64,000 nucleotides of DNA. Origin: Roseateles oligotrophus. GTDB lineage: Bacteria; Pseudomonadota; Gammaproteobacteria; Burkholderiales; Burkholderiaceae_C. The stretch spans positions 558,001 through 622,000 of the forward strand of contig NZ_JAJIRN010000001.1 of NCBI RefSeq assembly GCF_025717515.1. Direction: 5' to 3'. How positions within the stretch are numbered: position 1 is the stretch's first letter; each line of letters starts with the position of its first letter. This document shows, piece by piece, positions 26,511 to 35,424 of the stretch. The position numbers were made by a program, and so were the translations under genes. Below the pieces are notes generated by a model. The model was not told where the DNA came from and did no database searches. It saw only the letters and a list, made by a program, of their open reading frames with translations.

Positions 26511-27941
26511 TTACTCGTCGGCGTCTTCTGCAAGGTCGGCGTCCGCCTGCCTTAAACCGCTGACGTGTGCCCAAAAGCTTGACTTGCGCTTGTGCTGCGC
26601 CCGAATCCTGGCTTCGAACTCTTCGGGCGACTCAAGAAGTCTCGGCCCGGAATAGTGCGGCGTCAATGCGGCCAGCCGAGCCCAGTACCTCGCAGCATGG
26701 CGATATGCAGGCGCGTAGGCGCGGTCAAGAATTGCGACCAACAAAGCCCGGTAGACCGCTGTGGCGCCTGTCCACAGCCCCTTGCGCTCCAGGGCCTCGA
26801 CCAAGGGAAGCAATGTTCCGTAGTCGGTTCCCCGAATGGCGGCGGGATCATTCGTGAGCGCCGCCTCGGCCGCCGTGTCGTCGCCGATATCCATGAGCAA
26901 AAGCGCAACCATGATTGGATCGGCATGCACCGCAGCCTGCTTGCGCGCACGCTCGATGGCTGATGTCTGCTCGTGCGGCGACAGCAAGTCGAGCCAGGCA
27001 TGCAGGTCCCAGACCGCCAAGCTCGCCTCAAAGATTTTCTGACGCTCCACCGCCGCCTCGCCCGTGCGCCCGAGCGCCGCCAGCGCCTGGGCGTACAGAC
27101 GCCGACGGGTGCTTTCCAGGTGCGCCCAAGAACCTTCGAGCCACGCCAAAGCACCTTCCGGTCGGCCGTATTTCAGGAATGCCTCAGCGAGCGTCGACCT
27201 CTGCATCGGGTTCGGCGACGGACTGTGCCTGAGCATCACCCGCACAAGTAAATCCGGGTCGCGCTGTGCCTCGGACAGCAGCGACAGTGCTGTTGACGCC
27301 CGTGACGCCGGCCAGCTCACACACCCTGGCGCCGCAATCGGGCGCTCTAACGCATCGTCGAGCTGCGCTTCGCAGGATGACACCAAACCACGGAGCGCCC
27401 CCTCGCTCAGCAGCATGTCGGCGCGGCGTAGCAAGTCTTCGCGTGCGCCGTATTGGTCGGCGGCGAACAGGGTCATGATTCGGTCGGGCCAGATGCTCGC
27501 GGGACATTCGCTACGCGAGGCGGCCTTCAGCCACAGCACGCAAGCCGCGCGCACTGCGTCACCGATGACGCCACTGGAATCGTCGGCACGGTTGAAGAAC
27601 ACCTCGTCGGCTTGGATGAACGTCTCGACAAGAGCCAAGGTCTCGGCCGGATCCTGCGGCATCAGCTCTTGCTCAAGCTGTTCGAGCCATGCCTGGAGGT
27701 CGCGACCGAACTCGCCCACCTCCGAATAGTTGAAGTATTTGGTCGACCGCTTCCACGCCACCAGCTTCTTGCGAAAAAACGTCGCTTGCGCCTTGGGCTG
27801 GTTTGACAGTTGCAGCCGCACGAGTCGCTCGCGCACGGCGGCGTGATCCGCTGCCAGTTCGATGAGAATCGAGCTCAGGGTTCCGGCGTCAAGCTGCCGA
27901 ATGAACGGCGCCAAGTTTTCAGGGGAAGTCTTGCTACGCAT
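26511..27941 (-). CDS. DUF6880-family protein
   Basis: A 476-residue, mostly helical protein. The opening (SPENLAPFIRQLDAGTLSSI, then LIELAADHAAVRERL) and later TPR-like helices (AFLKYGRPEGALAWLEGSWA) match DUF6880 proteins, whose function is unknown; the repeats suggest a protein-interaction scaffold. No signal peptide or membrane segment. It stands alone on the minus strand, convergent with the nucleotidyltransferase gene. Confidence 0.72.
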   Translation of the reverse strand: MRSKTSPENLAPFIRQLDAGTLSSILIELAADHAAVRERLVRLQLSNQPKAQATFFRKKLVAWKRSTKYFNYSEVGEFGRDLQAWLEQLEQELMPQDPAETLALVETFIQADEVFFNRADDSSGVIGDAVRAACVLWLKAASRSECPASIWPDRIMTLFAADQYGAREDLLRRADMLLSEGALRGLVSSCEAQLDDALERPIAAPGCVSWPASRASTALSLLSEAQRDPDLLVRVMLRHSPSPNPMQRSTLAEAFLKYGRPEGALAWLEGSWAHLESTRRRLYAQALAALGRTGEAAVERQKIFEASLAVWDLHAWLDLLSPHEQTSAIERARKQAAVHADPIMVALLLMDIGDDTAAEAALTNDPAAIRGTDYGTLLPLVEALERKGLWTGATAVYRALLVAILDRAYAPAYRHAARYWARLAALTPHYSGPRLLESPEEFEARIRAQHKRKSSFWAHVSGLRQADADLAEDADE

Positions 27942-28089
27942 GGCGTCGATTGTCGGTTCTGCCCGGCCACCGCCAACGCGACGTCATCCGGTCTCCTGGT
28001 GCGAGGCAGCTGTGACCGATCCAGAGTGCCGGTCAGATATGCTGCGGTTCTGCTTGCTGCGTACGCGAAGACGATCGACGTATCGCCCG

Positions 28090-28422
28090 ATGCCGAGTAG
28101 AAAAACAGCTGACCTGCGCCCGATGTACATCACCGACCTCACCCACTTCCTCGACAAGTCCGGCGCGATTGGGCCGGTCAAAGGTCCCGCGCGCGCCATG
28201 GCGCAGTTCCATGTCGATGTGGTCGCTCATGCCTCCGACGGCACATCAAACGTCCTGCCCGCGCCGAGGTGCTTCAAATGCAAGAAGGGTGCGGTCGAGG
28301 CTGTCCGCGCCCACGACGACGCCATCCTATGGGTTTGCCCGATATGCCGTACGGAGGGGCGCATTTCGAACTGGCAGGGGAGCCTCTGGGATCTGCGCAG
28401 CCGCCCTGCGACCCCCGGTTGA
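28090..28422 (+). CDS. Small zinc-ribbon protein
   Basis: About 110 residues from the ATG at 28090, or 99 from the ATG at 28123, whose protein begins MYITDLTHFLD as homologues do; the latter may be the true start. Two C-x2-C knuckles (CFKCKK and VCPICRTEG), 24 residues apart, should bind one zinc. It ends ISNWQGSLWDLR. Function unknown. Confidence 0.65.
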   Translation: MPSRKTADLRPMYITDLTHFLDKSGAIGPVKGPARAMAQFHVDVVAHASDGTSNVLPAPRCFKCKKGAVEAVRAHDDAILWVCPICRTEGRISNWQGSLWDLRSRPATPG

Positions 28423-28444
28423 GTTGACTCAGAAAGCGAACGCG

Positions 28445-28888
28445 ATGGGCCTGTCATCGAGGTTGTTTCTGCTTTCCACTGGCGACACATCGCACGCGCT
28501 GGCCAACACGGCCTTCATGCGAATGCTCCGGCGGGAAGAGGTCGCCCGTGTTCCCGGCTTCGCTGGACAGCGCGTCCGCCAGGCCAGCATCGTCGTGGAC
28601 ATGGTGAATGGCTCGCCGTTGCGCATGGTTCACTGGACCTTCTGCATTCTCGACATCGACGTTGACGGTTTTCTGGATGTCGAGCGCCTGAGCGCCCAGC
28701 AATTCGCCCGTGTGGCCGACCTGCTTGAACCTGCAAAATTGTCTCAGGGCCAGGAGAGCCCCGTCATCGATGCGGCCAGGCGCTTTGTCGCCAGAGGCGG
28801 CTCCTGGGAGCCAGACGAACGCCTGCTACGCCGCATCGAGGCAGCGGCGCTCGGGCAAGTATCGTGTCCGCGGGTTCGGGTGGTTTAG
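28445..28888 (+). CDS. Hypothetical cytoplasmic protein
   Basis: A 147-residue protein with no signal peptide, membrane segment or motif that I recognise. It starts 22 bases after the zinc-ribbon gene and could be co-transcribed with it. Codon usage agrees with a real gene (GC-rich third positions). No function is proposed. Confidence 0.6.
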   Translation: MGLSSRLFLLSTGDTSHALANTAFMRMLRREEVARVPGFAGQRVRQASIVVDMVNGSPLRMVHWTFCILDIDVDGFLDVERLSAQQFARVADLLEPAKLSQGQESPVIDAARRFVARGGSWEPDERLLRRIEAAALGQVSCPRVRVV

Positions 28889-29010
28889 GCAGAGCCAACA
28901 GGAGCAAATTTCCTGATCGGGAAATTGGTGCTGTTCCACCTCATGGCTGGATGAAATTGCCCCGTTCGGGTAATCTCCTGGGCACCGGGCGTAACGCGAA
29001 AGCCCATCCA

Positions 29011-29781
29011 TCAAATCAAGTTGTGCAGCTTGGCAATTCGAAGTGCTAAACGGCGATTGGGGGCGCCGAGCTTGTTGTTGAGTCGCTGAAACCGGCAGTC
29101 GATGGTTTTGGCTTCGGTGTTCAGGGCGGCGGCGATTACTTTGCTGCAGTGGCCGGCTTCCTCATGGCGTAACAGCGCCAGATCGTCAGGCGTGAGGTGG
29201 GACTTGGCGAGCAATTCGCGCTTGATCTGATGTTGCCACCATTGGCTCAACTCCATGGCCAAGGGCCTGGCCAATAGTTTGAAGACGGTGTAACCACCCC
29301 CTTCAAAGTAGCCGTCCACGAAGGAGCCGATGGACAGCACCGCAACGCGTGACCGACCCGCCGCTGACGGCGCCGGCACGATCACCGCTGATTTGAAACC
29401 ATGCGCCGACGCGGCCAGCGTCCAGTCGCGTTGACATGGCGTTTGCTGTGTCAATTCGCTGGCCCGAATCGGATCCGAACAATGCATGGCGTGCAGCAGC
29501 CAGGGGTCGTCCGAGAACCAGGTGTCTTCTGCGCAGGCCTGGCCCCAGGTGGGGTCACAGGCCTGCAACACGCGGTAGGACGCAAACATCGCATCGTTGC
29601 GAATGAAGCTGATGAACACCGCCGCATCAGCTCCCAGGCGACTGACGGCCTGTTTGAGCAGGGCGAGGCATTCAGCGGAATCCGTCGCGGTCTCAATCAG
29701 CGCCATCACCTCACAGACCTTGTCGGCATAGTCCGGCGACTGGGTCAGGGTCAGCAGACTGGGGTGGTCAATGGATGGCAT
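29011..29781 (-). CDS. LuxR-type transcriptional regulator
   Basis: A 256-residue regulator. The N-terminal 180 residues resemble an autoinducer-binding/GAF-like domain (EDTWFSDDPWLLHAMHCSDP, then VAVLSIGSF). The C-terminal ~65 residues are a LuxR helix-turn-helix, LTPDDLALLRHEEAGHCSKV continuing NTEAKTIDCRFQRLNNKLGA. The ATG at 29781 overlaps the stop of the upstream gene by 14 bases, so the pair is one operon. No luxI-type synthase is in the window; the ligand is unknown. Confidence 0.82.
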   Translation of the reverse strand: MPSIDHPSLLTLTQSPDYADKVCEVMALIETATDSAECLALLKQAVSRLGADAAVFISFIRNDAMFASYRVLQACDPTWGQACAEDTWFSDDPWLLHAMHCSDPIRASELTQQTPCQRDWTLAASAHGFKSAVIVPAPSAAGRSRVAVLSIGSFVDGYFEGGGYTVFKLLARPLAMELSQWWQHQIKRELLAKSHLTPDDLALLRHEEAGHCSKVIAAALNTEAKTIDCRFQRLNNKLGAPNRRLALRIAKLHNLI

Positions 29782-30166
29782 GAAACATGTCCTCGCCTTG
29801 TCGCCTGAGTTGGCTGTACAAGACCGGGTGCTCGAAGCGGATCGGTTCGCTGTCGCACCACCGGGCAAACAATTCGCTGGTCTCAAAGATCATGCACAGC
29901 GCGTATTGCTCGGTCGGCGAGACTTGCTGGTGGCGCTCAAGGTACAGCCCTGCGGCCGAGGCTTGCAGCAAGAAGCGAATGCTGCCGTCTTCGCTGGTCA
30001 AGGCAAATTGGCCGCCTGGCACGGCCATATTCGATGCCCGTGCTGACTGCGCCATCGTCAAACGGAGTCGCCTGGCGTGCAGTTCGGCCGCCTTCGGACC
30101 GAGCGTCGGGCAAGACTCCTCGTCTGCATCGGTAGCTTCGGAGTTCTCGTCTTTATGTCGACTCAT
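29768..30166 (-). CDS. Hypothetical protein co-expressed with the LuxR-type regulator
   Basis: A 132-residue cytoplasmic protein, acidic at the N-terminus, followed by a mixed domain ending in WCDSEPIRFEHPVLYSQLRR. GGGAG lies 5 bases before the ATG at 30166, which sets the start although the frame is open to 30298. It overlaps the regulator gene by 14 bases. I recognise no family; a modulator or partner of the LuxR-type protein is possible. Confidence 0.6.
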   Translation of the reverse strand: MSRHKDENSEATDADEESCPTLGPKAAELHARRLRLTMAQSARASNMAVPGGQFALTSEDGSIRFLLQASAAGLYLERHQQVSPTEQYALCMIFETSELFARWCDSEPIRFEHPVLYSQLRRQGEDMFHAIH

Positions 30167-30438
30167 ATCTGCTCCCTGGGCCTTGAAAGCCTTTGGACCG
30201 CTCGAAATGGCGGCTGAGCATCGGTCAGTGGCGGCGGCCACTGCGATGTCTGATTGGATGCCGCAAAAACAAGGCAGTCCATCGCAGTTTGGTGTCAATG
30301 TGTAACGAGGTTAGCGCGTTAAATTCCGTGGCAAACAGCTGCGCGGCTGGCAATTGCGTCAGCCACTGCCTATAAATGAATGGGGCGCCGATGGAGCACT
30401 AAATCCTTGGTGATATCTGTTCTATTTGAAAGTTAGCG

Positions 30439-30753
30439 ATGTGGGTAGCAATTGCAAGGGAACCTCGCCCTGACAGTGAATATTGGCCCGGCCGCGAGGT
30501 ATTGGCGGCCTTGGATGCGATTGCATGGCCTGTGGCGTGGGTCTATGTGCTGGCGCATTTGCCGGTGCCTTTGGGCCTCGTCGGCCCGTTCTTCAGCACC
30601 GTGGCAATCTTGTTGGGCTTGAATCGTTTACACCGGGCGTTATGGCTCAATCATCGATATCGGTTCACGACTTGGGCTGTGGCGAAATTTCTTGGTCTGC
30701 TGATGTTGACGGGTTGGATTCTGAAGGCCGCCATGCTGTGGTCGGCGCACTGA
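30439..30753 (+). CDS. Small hypothetical membrane protein
   Basis: 104 residues with two or three hydrophobic segments (about 26-45, 48-62 and 80-102) and a basic loop (NRLHRALWLNHRYRF). I recognise no family. The spacer to the LuxR operon (30167-30438) is unremarkable. Confidence 0.55.
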   Translation: MWVAIAREPRPDSEYWPGREVLAALDAIAWPVAWVYVLAHLPVPLGLVGPFFSTVAILLGLNRLHRALWLNHRYRFTTWAVAKFLGLLMLTGWILKAAMLWSAH

Positions 30754-30817
30754 AAATGAGGGCGAGACGGCGATGCAACTCGAAACTCAAGTTACATGTG
30801 CGCCAACTCGCCGGCAT

Positions 30818-31048
30818 TCAGTGTTTGGCCGATGGCCGAGCTTCGCTCCATCGATCCAAGTCAGCCCGTCGCCAAGCCACGGCGCGCAGACCGAGACGAA
30901 CCGGGCAGGGGAATTGCTGGTCGGCGATTAAGCGGTAGATGGTTGATCGACCCAAACCCGTCAGTCGGATGACGGAATGCATGCGCAAAAACTGCGGTGC
31001 GAGGGTGTCGATTGAAGCGGCGCTGGGCTCCGGCGTTGAAGTTTGCAT
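30818..31048 (-). CDS. AlpA-family phage/ICE regulatory protein
   Basis: A 76-residue MerR-like winged-helix protein: FLRMHSVIRLTGLGRSTIYR, then PCPVRLGLRAVAWRRADLDR, the AlpA signature. AlpA-type proteins act as excisionases or activate integrase genes of integrated elements. GGAGG lies 7 bases upstream of the ATG. It lies 5.6 kb from the integrase on the same strand, consistent with a directionality factor for this element. Confidence 0.9.
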   Translation of the reverse strand: MQTSTPEPSAASIDTLAPQFLRMHSVIRLTGLGRSTIYRLIADQQFPCPVRLGLRAVAWRRADLDRWSEARPSAKH

Positions 31049-31166
31049 GACTGACCTCCATTGCTTGCATGTTCTTCAACTTTAGGCGGCAGCCAGCAAA
31101 TGGCTAGCGCTGGATTTTGGCCAAAATCTCGCAGTCGGCCGCCAGAGTCTATTGGGGCAGGGCGTT

Positions 31167-31415
31167 TCAAGGGCCGGGTCGGTTTGAGTTGATCTTATGT
31201 TGCAAAGTTCTGCAGCGAGCCATTAAGACCTCGAATGACTCTGTGTCATCGAGTAGTAGGCCGTCATCAACCATCAATCGGTAGTCTGATCCCAACTTCG
31301 ACAGCGCCTCTGCCCCGGGCACGAGTTGAATGCCGCCGGAAACCGCTGCGTGGTATTTGACGAGTTCGCTAGTGGCGAGCGACGCGCTCACCTCCCCGAA
31401 ATTCGCCCTGGGCAC
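31167..31415 (-). pseudogene. C-terminal remnant, possibly of an AbiEii-type nucleotidyltransferase
   Basis: An 82-residue frame starting at a GTG without ribosome-binding site. GGIQLVPGAEALSKLGSDYR, then LLDDTESFEVLMARCRTLQH, resembles the C-terminal helical part of AbiEii-like toxins. Upstream, 31416-31596 in another frame encodes ITDDEWDKLFPANFETNSLL and further coding-like residues, which I cannot assign. Together with the DUF6088 remnant at 32402-32820 this suggests a type IV toxin-antitoxin locus disrupted by the higBA segment. Confidence 0.4.
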
Positions 31416-31596
31416 AAAAGGCGTGTAGCTGCTGCTTCAGCAGGTCGGTGCAAAGCTGGGGCGGCGTGGCGTTTTCGCCATCGTTAAGTTCGTTGCGCAA
31501 CTCGTCCACGGCATCTACCGCGCGCAGCAACGAATTCGTCTCGAAATTCGCCGGGAAAAGCTTGTCCCATTCGTCGTCGGTGATTGGTGCCCCCTG

Positions 31597-31932
31597 TCAG
31601 GCGGTGGCGAGCGTCAGCTGCCCAACTGGCTTGGCCGCCGGCCGCACCTTGATTTCGATGTCGTAACCGAGGCGATTCAGACAGTCCATCAGCTTGCGCT
31701 CGGACAGATTGGTGAAGTCGCCGTGCATCATGCCCGACACCTTCGGTTGAGGAATTCCCATGCGTTTGGCAGCCGCTTGTTGCGTCAAGCCAAGGGCGCG
31801 CATGGCCTTCCTGATTTCGACCACTAGTCCGGTCTTGATCTTCAGCTTCTCGGCGTCGGGCAGTCCCAGGTCCGCGAAGACGTTGCTCGAACTGCGCTGA
31901 ACTTCGACGTCATCAATGATTCGTTTTTGCAT
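31597..31932 (-). CDS. higA: HigA-type XRE antitoxin
   Basis: A 111-residue antitoxin with a Cro/CI-type helix-turn-helix in the middle (LTQQAAAKRMGIPQPKVSGM) and the DLGLPDAEKLKIKTGL lead-in typical of XRE antitoxins paired with Gp49-type RelE toxins. It overlaps the toxin gene by 20 bases and lies downstream of it, the toxin-first order of higBA. It should neutralise HigB and repress the operon. Confidence 0.88.
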   Translation of the reverse strand: MQKRIIDDVEVQRSSSNVFADLGLPDAEKLKIKTGLVVEIRKAMRALGLTQQAAAKRMGIPQPKVSGMMHGDFTNLSERKLMDCLNRLGYDIEIKVRPAAKPVGQLTLATA

Positions 31933-32290
31933 TTCGTAACTCCTGTGCCAATGCCTCGGCCACTTTTAGCCGAGCGCGGATGATGTCCATGTCGGGTTTC
32001 GGCGTGGCGATTCCGCTTTTGCTCTTCTTCTGGAAGCAGTGCAGAACGAACACCGCTTCCGCAAACTTCACCGTGTAGACCGCCCGATACGTGCCACCCG
32101 CATCGTCTTCGACGACTTCCAGCACGCCGGCACCGCCGAAGCCCTTGAGCACTTTTGCCGCGTCGTCCTGGTCGCCCATCTGCGCCAGAGACAACGCGTA
32201 ACCGAAACGGCGGCGCACGTCGGGCGGCAACGCCAACAGATCCTTGTAGCTGCTCGCGATCCATTCGAGCGGTTTTTCTTTGTCGGGCAT
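31913..32290 (-). CDS. higB: HigB/Gp49-type RelE-superfamily toxin
   Basis: A 125-residue protein. The core DVRRRFGYALSLAQMGDQDD, then GAGVLEVVEDDAGGTYRAVY and VLHCFQKKSKSGIATPK, is the phage-derived Gp49/HigB signature (RNA-cleaving toxin acting on the ribosome). It is the first gene of the pair. An AT-rich stretch with tatatctgttcaggtaaaatt (32298-32318) directly upstream is a likely promoter/operator. Confidence 0.88.
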   Translation of the reverse strand: MPDKEKPLEWIASSYKDLLALPPDVRRRFGYALSLAQMGDQDDAAKVLKGFGGAGVLEVVEDDAGGTYRAVYTVKFAEAVFVLHCFQKKSKSGIATPKPDMDIIRARLKVAEALAQELRNAKTNH

Positions 32291-32401
32291 GGTGGCAGTT
32301 TATATCTGTTCAGGTAAAATTACAAATGCGGGACATTCGGTGTGATGGTGTCGTAAAACAAGTGTTTTCCGACATGACGGCAGCATCCAGCTAGTGTGAT
32401 C

Positions 32402-32820
32402 TCACAGCCCCACATAAAGATGTGCGGAAAACTCTGTCGCCATACACAGGACAACCCAGACCAACTTCAGACTGCGGCAGCGTCCCGAAGTGAGATAGAT
32501 CGCCCGCATTGGCACCTGTGTCGTCAACCCCAATGCATTGGCGGCGCCGGCGCCATGCGACACGATGGCCTCGCCGCGCTGAAGCGCCATCCCTCAACCA
32601 TCTTGGCGGCAGAGGGCGCCCGCGTGCCAAAACGGTTCACCACGGGCAGGGCGTAAACATCACGACCAGCACGCAGCAAAGCCGCTCGCTTGACCAACCT
32701 CTACAGTGCTTGATCCACCGCCGCGCGTTCACCCAGGTGCAACAGCGCCTTGGCGACCAAAGGTGTTCCTTCTGGCAACTTGGCTGCGTACTCAAGAATT
32801 TGATGGGCGAGGGTTGGCAT
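32402..32820 (-). pseudogene. Broken DUF6088 (AbiEi-like) antitoxin gene
   Basis: From ATG 32820: MPTLAHQILEYAAKLPEGTP, LHLGERAAVDQAL, then TAG, then RLVKRAALLRAGRDVYALPV, FGTRAPSAAKMVEG. A frameshift follows, with RGEAIVSHGAGAANALGLTT and VPMRAIYLTSGRCRSLKL in the next frame. These are consecutive parts of one DUF6088 protein (winged helix plus conserved domain), so one nonsense codon and one frameshift have inactivated it. The end, after SLKL, is unrelated to the family. Confidence 0.8.
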
Positions 32821-32836
32821 GGTCTTGATTAAGAAG

Positions 32837-32864
32837 TGTCAGAATTTTTCAATATTTTCTGACA
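32837..32864. promoter_or_regulatory. Inverted repeat upstream of the DUF6088 remnant
   Basis: Perfect 8-base arms TGTCAGAA (32837-32844) and TTCTGACA (32857-32864) around an AT-rich 12-base spacer. It lies 17 bases upstream of the antitoxin start, as expected for an autoregulatory operator left behind by the dead locus. Confidence 0.6.
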
Positions 32865-32983
32865 GTCTATGGAGCTAAAAATTGTTCCAGAAACCTTGGG
32901 GAAAGATGGCGCACAAACCCAAGCAGCCCGCGTCTAGCATCTGCGCACACCAAGCCCGGGATTTGCAACTTGCTGATTTGCGC

Positions 32984-35424
32984 TCAAATCGACATGGCGG
33001 ATGTTCCGAGGTCGTCCGGCATAGCAACACCGGCGCCGCCCGCGTCACTGCCCATTCGATACCCCATCGCCCGATAGCCGCGCTGTCGCTTGTCCCACAT
33101 CCGCAGCAGTGCCGGATGGCCGGTGTCAACGATGTCGATGATCCGCACATCGGTCTTGCTGGCGTGTTCCCGGTGCAGGCGGCCTGCGTACTGTTGCAGC
33201 GTGCCCTGCCACGAAACCGGCATGGCCAGCACCAGGGTGTCCAGTGGCGGGTGATCGAAGCCTTCGCCCACGAGCTTCCCGCTGGCCAGCAGAATGCGCG
33301 GCGCCTCGGGTGCCAAGGCGTCAAGCTCGGCGATGAGGGTGGCCCGCTGCTTCTTTGACATCCGCCCGTGCAGCACGAAGGGCTGTGGTGTGAGCCCAGT
33401 CAAGGCCAAGAGGATGGCGTCAAGGTGTTCCGTGCGCTCGGTCAGCACCAGCACCTTGCGGCCTTGTTCGAAGGCCGCCGTGACTTCGGCGGCGATGGAT
33501 TGCGTCCGGGCCAGGTCATGGGCGAGATGCCAGAACACGTCTTGAATACCTGCGGTGGGCGGCAGGTCAATGCGGGCAAACCGTGAGTGCGGCAACACCT
33601 CCAAGTCGTGCGGTGCACTGGCCGGCCGGGCCGACGTGTGTCGGATCGGCCCGCATTGCATGAAGATGATGGGCTGCTGGCCGTCGCGGCGAATCGGTGT
33701 GGCGGTCAGGCCCAGCACGAACTTCGCTTTGGTCCGCTTGAGGATGGCGTCGAACGACGCGGCGCCCACGTGATGGCATTCGTCAACGATGACCTGGCCG
33801 TAGTTCCCGACCAGCGCATTGACCTCGCCCTGGCGGGACAGCGACTGCATCACGGCGATGTCGATCCTGCCGGTGGGTTTGGACTTACCGCCGCCGATGG
33901 TGCCGATCAGGGCTTTGCTTGTGCCGCCGTCGGTGCCGAGAAAGACTTGCAGACGGGCCTGCCATTGCGTCAGCAGCTCGGTGCGATGCACCAGCACCAG
34001 GGTGTTCACCCCGCGCCTGGCGATAAGGGCGGCGGCGGTCACTGTCTTGCCAAAGGCGGTGGGCGCACACAGCACACCGGTGTCGTGACGCAGCATGGCG
34101 GCGACGGCCAGATCTTGATCGGGCCGCAAGTTGCCGACGAAGCTGACAGCGATGGGCTCACCGCCAAATCGTTCGTCCTTTAACTCGCAGTGGATGCCGT
34201 TGTCCTCCAACAAGGCCCGGGCGGCGTCGAGGCAGCCGCGCGGTAAGGCGATGTGTTGCGGGAAGTTTTCGGCATTGCCGATCACGCGCGGCTTGTCCCG
34301 CGCCGACATCCGCATGGCCTGCGCTTTGTAGAACTCGGGGTTTTGGAAAGCCGCCAGCCTGATCAGCCGATTGGCCAGCGCCTGCGGCAGCGCGCTCTTT
34401 TCAAAATAGATCAGGTTGGCCAACGTCAGGGTCAAGGCCTGCGGCATAACGCCCGGCAGTTTCGTGGATGTGCTGACCTCGCGCTTCCACGGTGTCGCCA
34501 AGTCCTCATCGTCGATGAAAGTCACATCCAGAGGATGGGTGTTGCCGGTGGCGCGCAGGAGCGTCGGCTCGATGTCGAGCGGCGCCATGGGCTGGACGGA
34601 CGCGAGAAAGACCCATTGGTCGGGGTGCGGGCGCAGATCGGCGTCAACAAAGACGCTGAAGCCGTTCTCGCGCGGGTGCTTTTGCGGCGGCAGGGCGATC
34701 AGGTTGCCGAAACCACCTTTGGGAATCGTGTCCTGGTTGGGGAACAAGCGGTCATAGGACGCCAGCTTGAGCTGCCGCGTGCGTGCGCAGGTGTGGCTGA
34801 TGAGGGCCGTCCCCAGGCGCCGGGCGTCCCGCGCTGACACTCGCCCGGCGAAGAACACCCAGGCATGCGCGCCCCGGCCCGAGCGCGAAATCTCCAGCGC
34901 TGCGGGCACGCCCAGCTTGGTGCAGGACTGCATGAACCCGCGGGCATCCTCTTTCCATTCGGCCTCGTCAAAATCGACGGCCAGGAAGTAGCAGCTGTCA
35001 TCCTCCAGCAGCGGGTAGACGCCCACCGTGTGCCCACCGTGTGCCCACCAGCCAAATGGTCGTAGATAACGGCATCCGACAGCGGAATCAGCAGGCGGTG
35101 ATCGCAATCGCCGCACTTGATGCGCGGCTTCTCGCAGACGACGGCCCGCCACTCGTTGGCACAGGCCGGTGCGTAGCCCGATTTGCCCGAGGTCTTGCCC
35201 TCCCAGCGAGCCGGGTAGACATCGGTGCGTCCCCGGAATAGCCGCCGGAACAGTGCCACTTTGTCGGCGGTGGACAGGCTTGAGGGCGATGGCTCGGGTT
35301 TGGGCTGTTCGGCCGCCGCTACCTGCAACGCTGGCGACTGCCATTCGACCCCGTGCGATTCCAGCAGCGCGACCAGGCGAGCGTTCTCCGCCTGCAGCGC
35401 CGCGATCAAATCAAGCTGAGCCAT
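32984..35424 (-). pseudogene. TOTE-type primase-helicase conflict protein, frameshifted
   Basis: The gene starts at ATG 35424 (MAQLDLIAALQAEN) and reads through KVALFRRLFRGRTDVYPARW and four Cys of a zinc site (CANEW, CEKPRIKCGDC) to HLAGGHTVG. There an extra 11-bp unit shifts the frame; the other frame continues from GVYPLLEDDSCYFLAVDFDE. Domains: archaeo-eukaryotic primase (VDFD, GRGAHAWVFF), then an SF2 helicase with APTAFGKT, VDECHH, GLTATPIRRDG and QYAGRLHR. Without the duplication the protein would have about 810 residues. Either fragment alone could be made only if slippage or reinitiation occurs. Confidence 0.85.
35021..35049. repeat. 11-bp tandem duplication causing the frameshift
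   Basis: GCCCACCGTGT occurs at 35021-35031 and again at 35032-35042, followed by a partial unit GCCCACC to 35049. Removing one unit joins the two reading frames exactly (GGHTVG-VYPLL), so this duplication is the lesion. Identical units show it is recent or a reversible slippage tract. Confidence 0.85.

Noticed and set aside
27862..28089. Upstream extension of the zinc-ribbon gene to 27862
   Set aside because: The extra 5' sequence is antisense to the DUF6880 start and non-coding spacer; homologues begin near 28090-28123.
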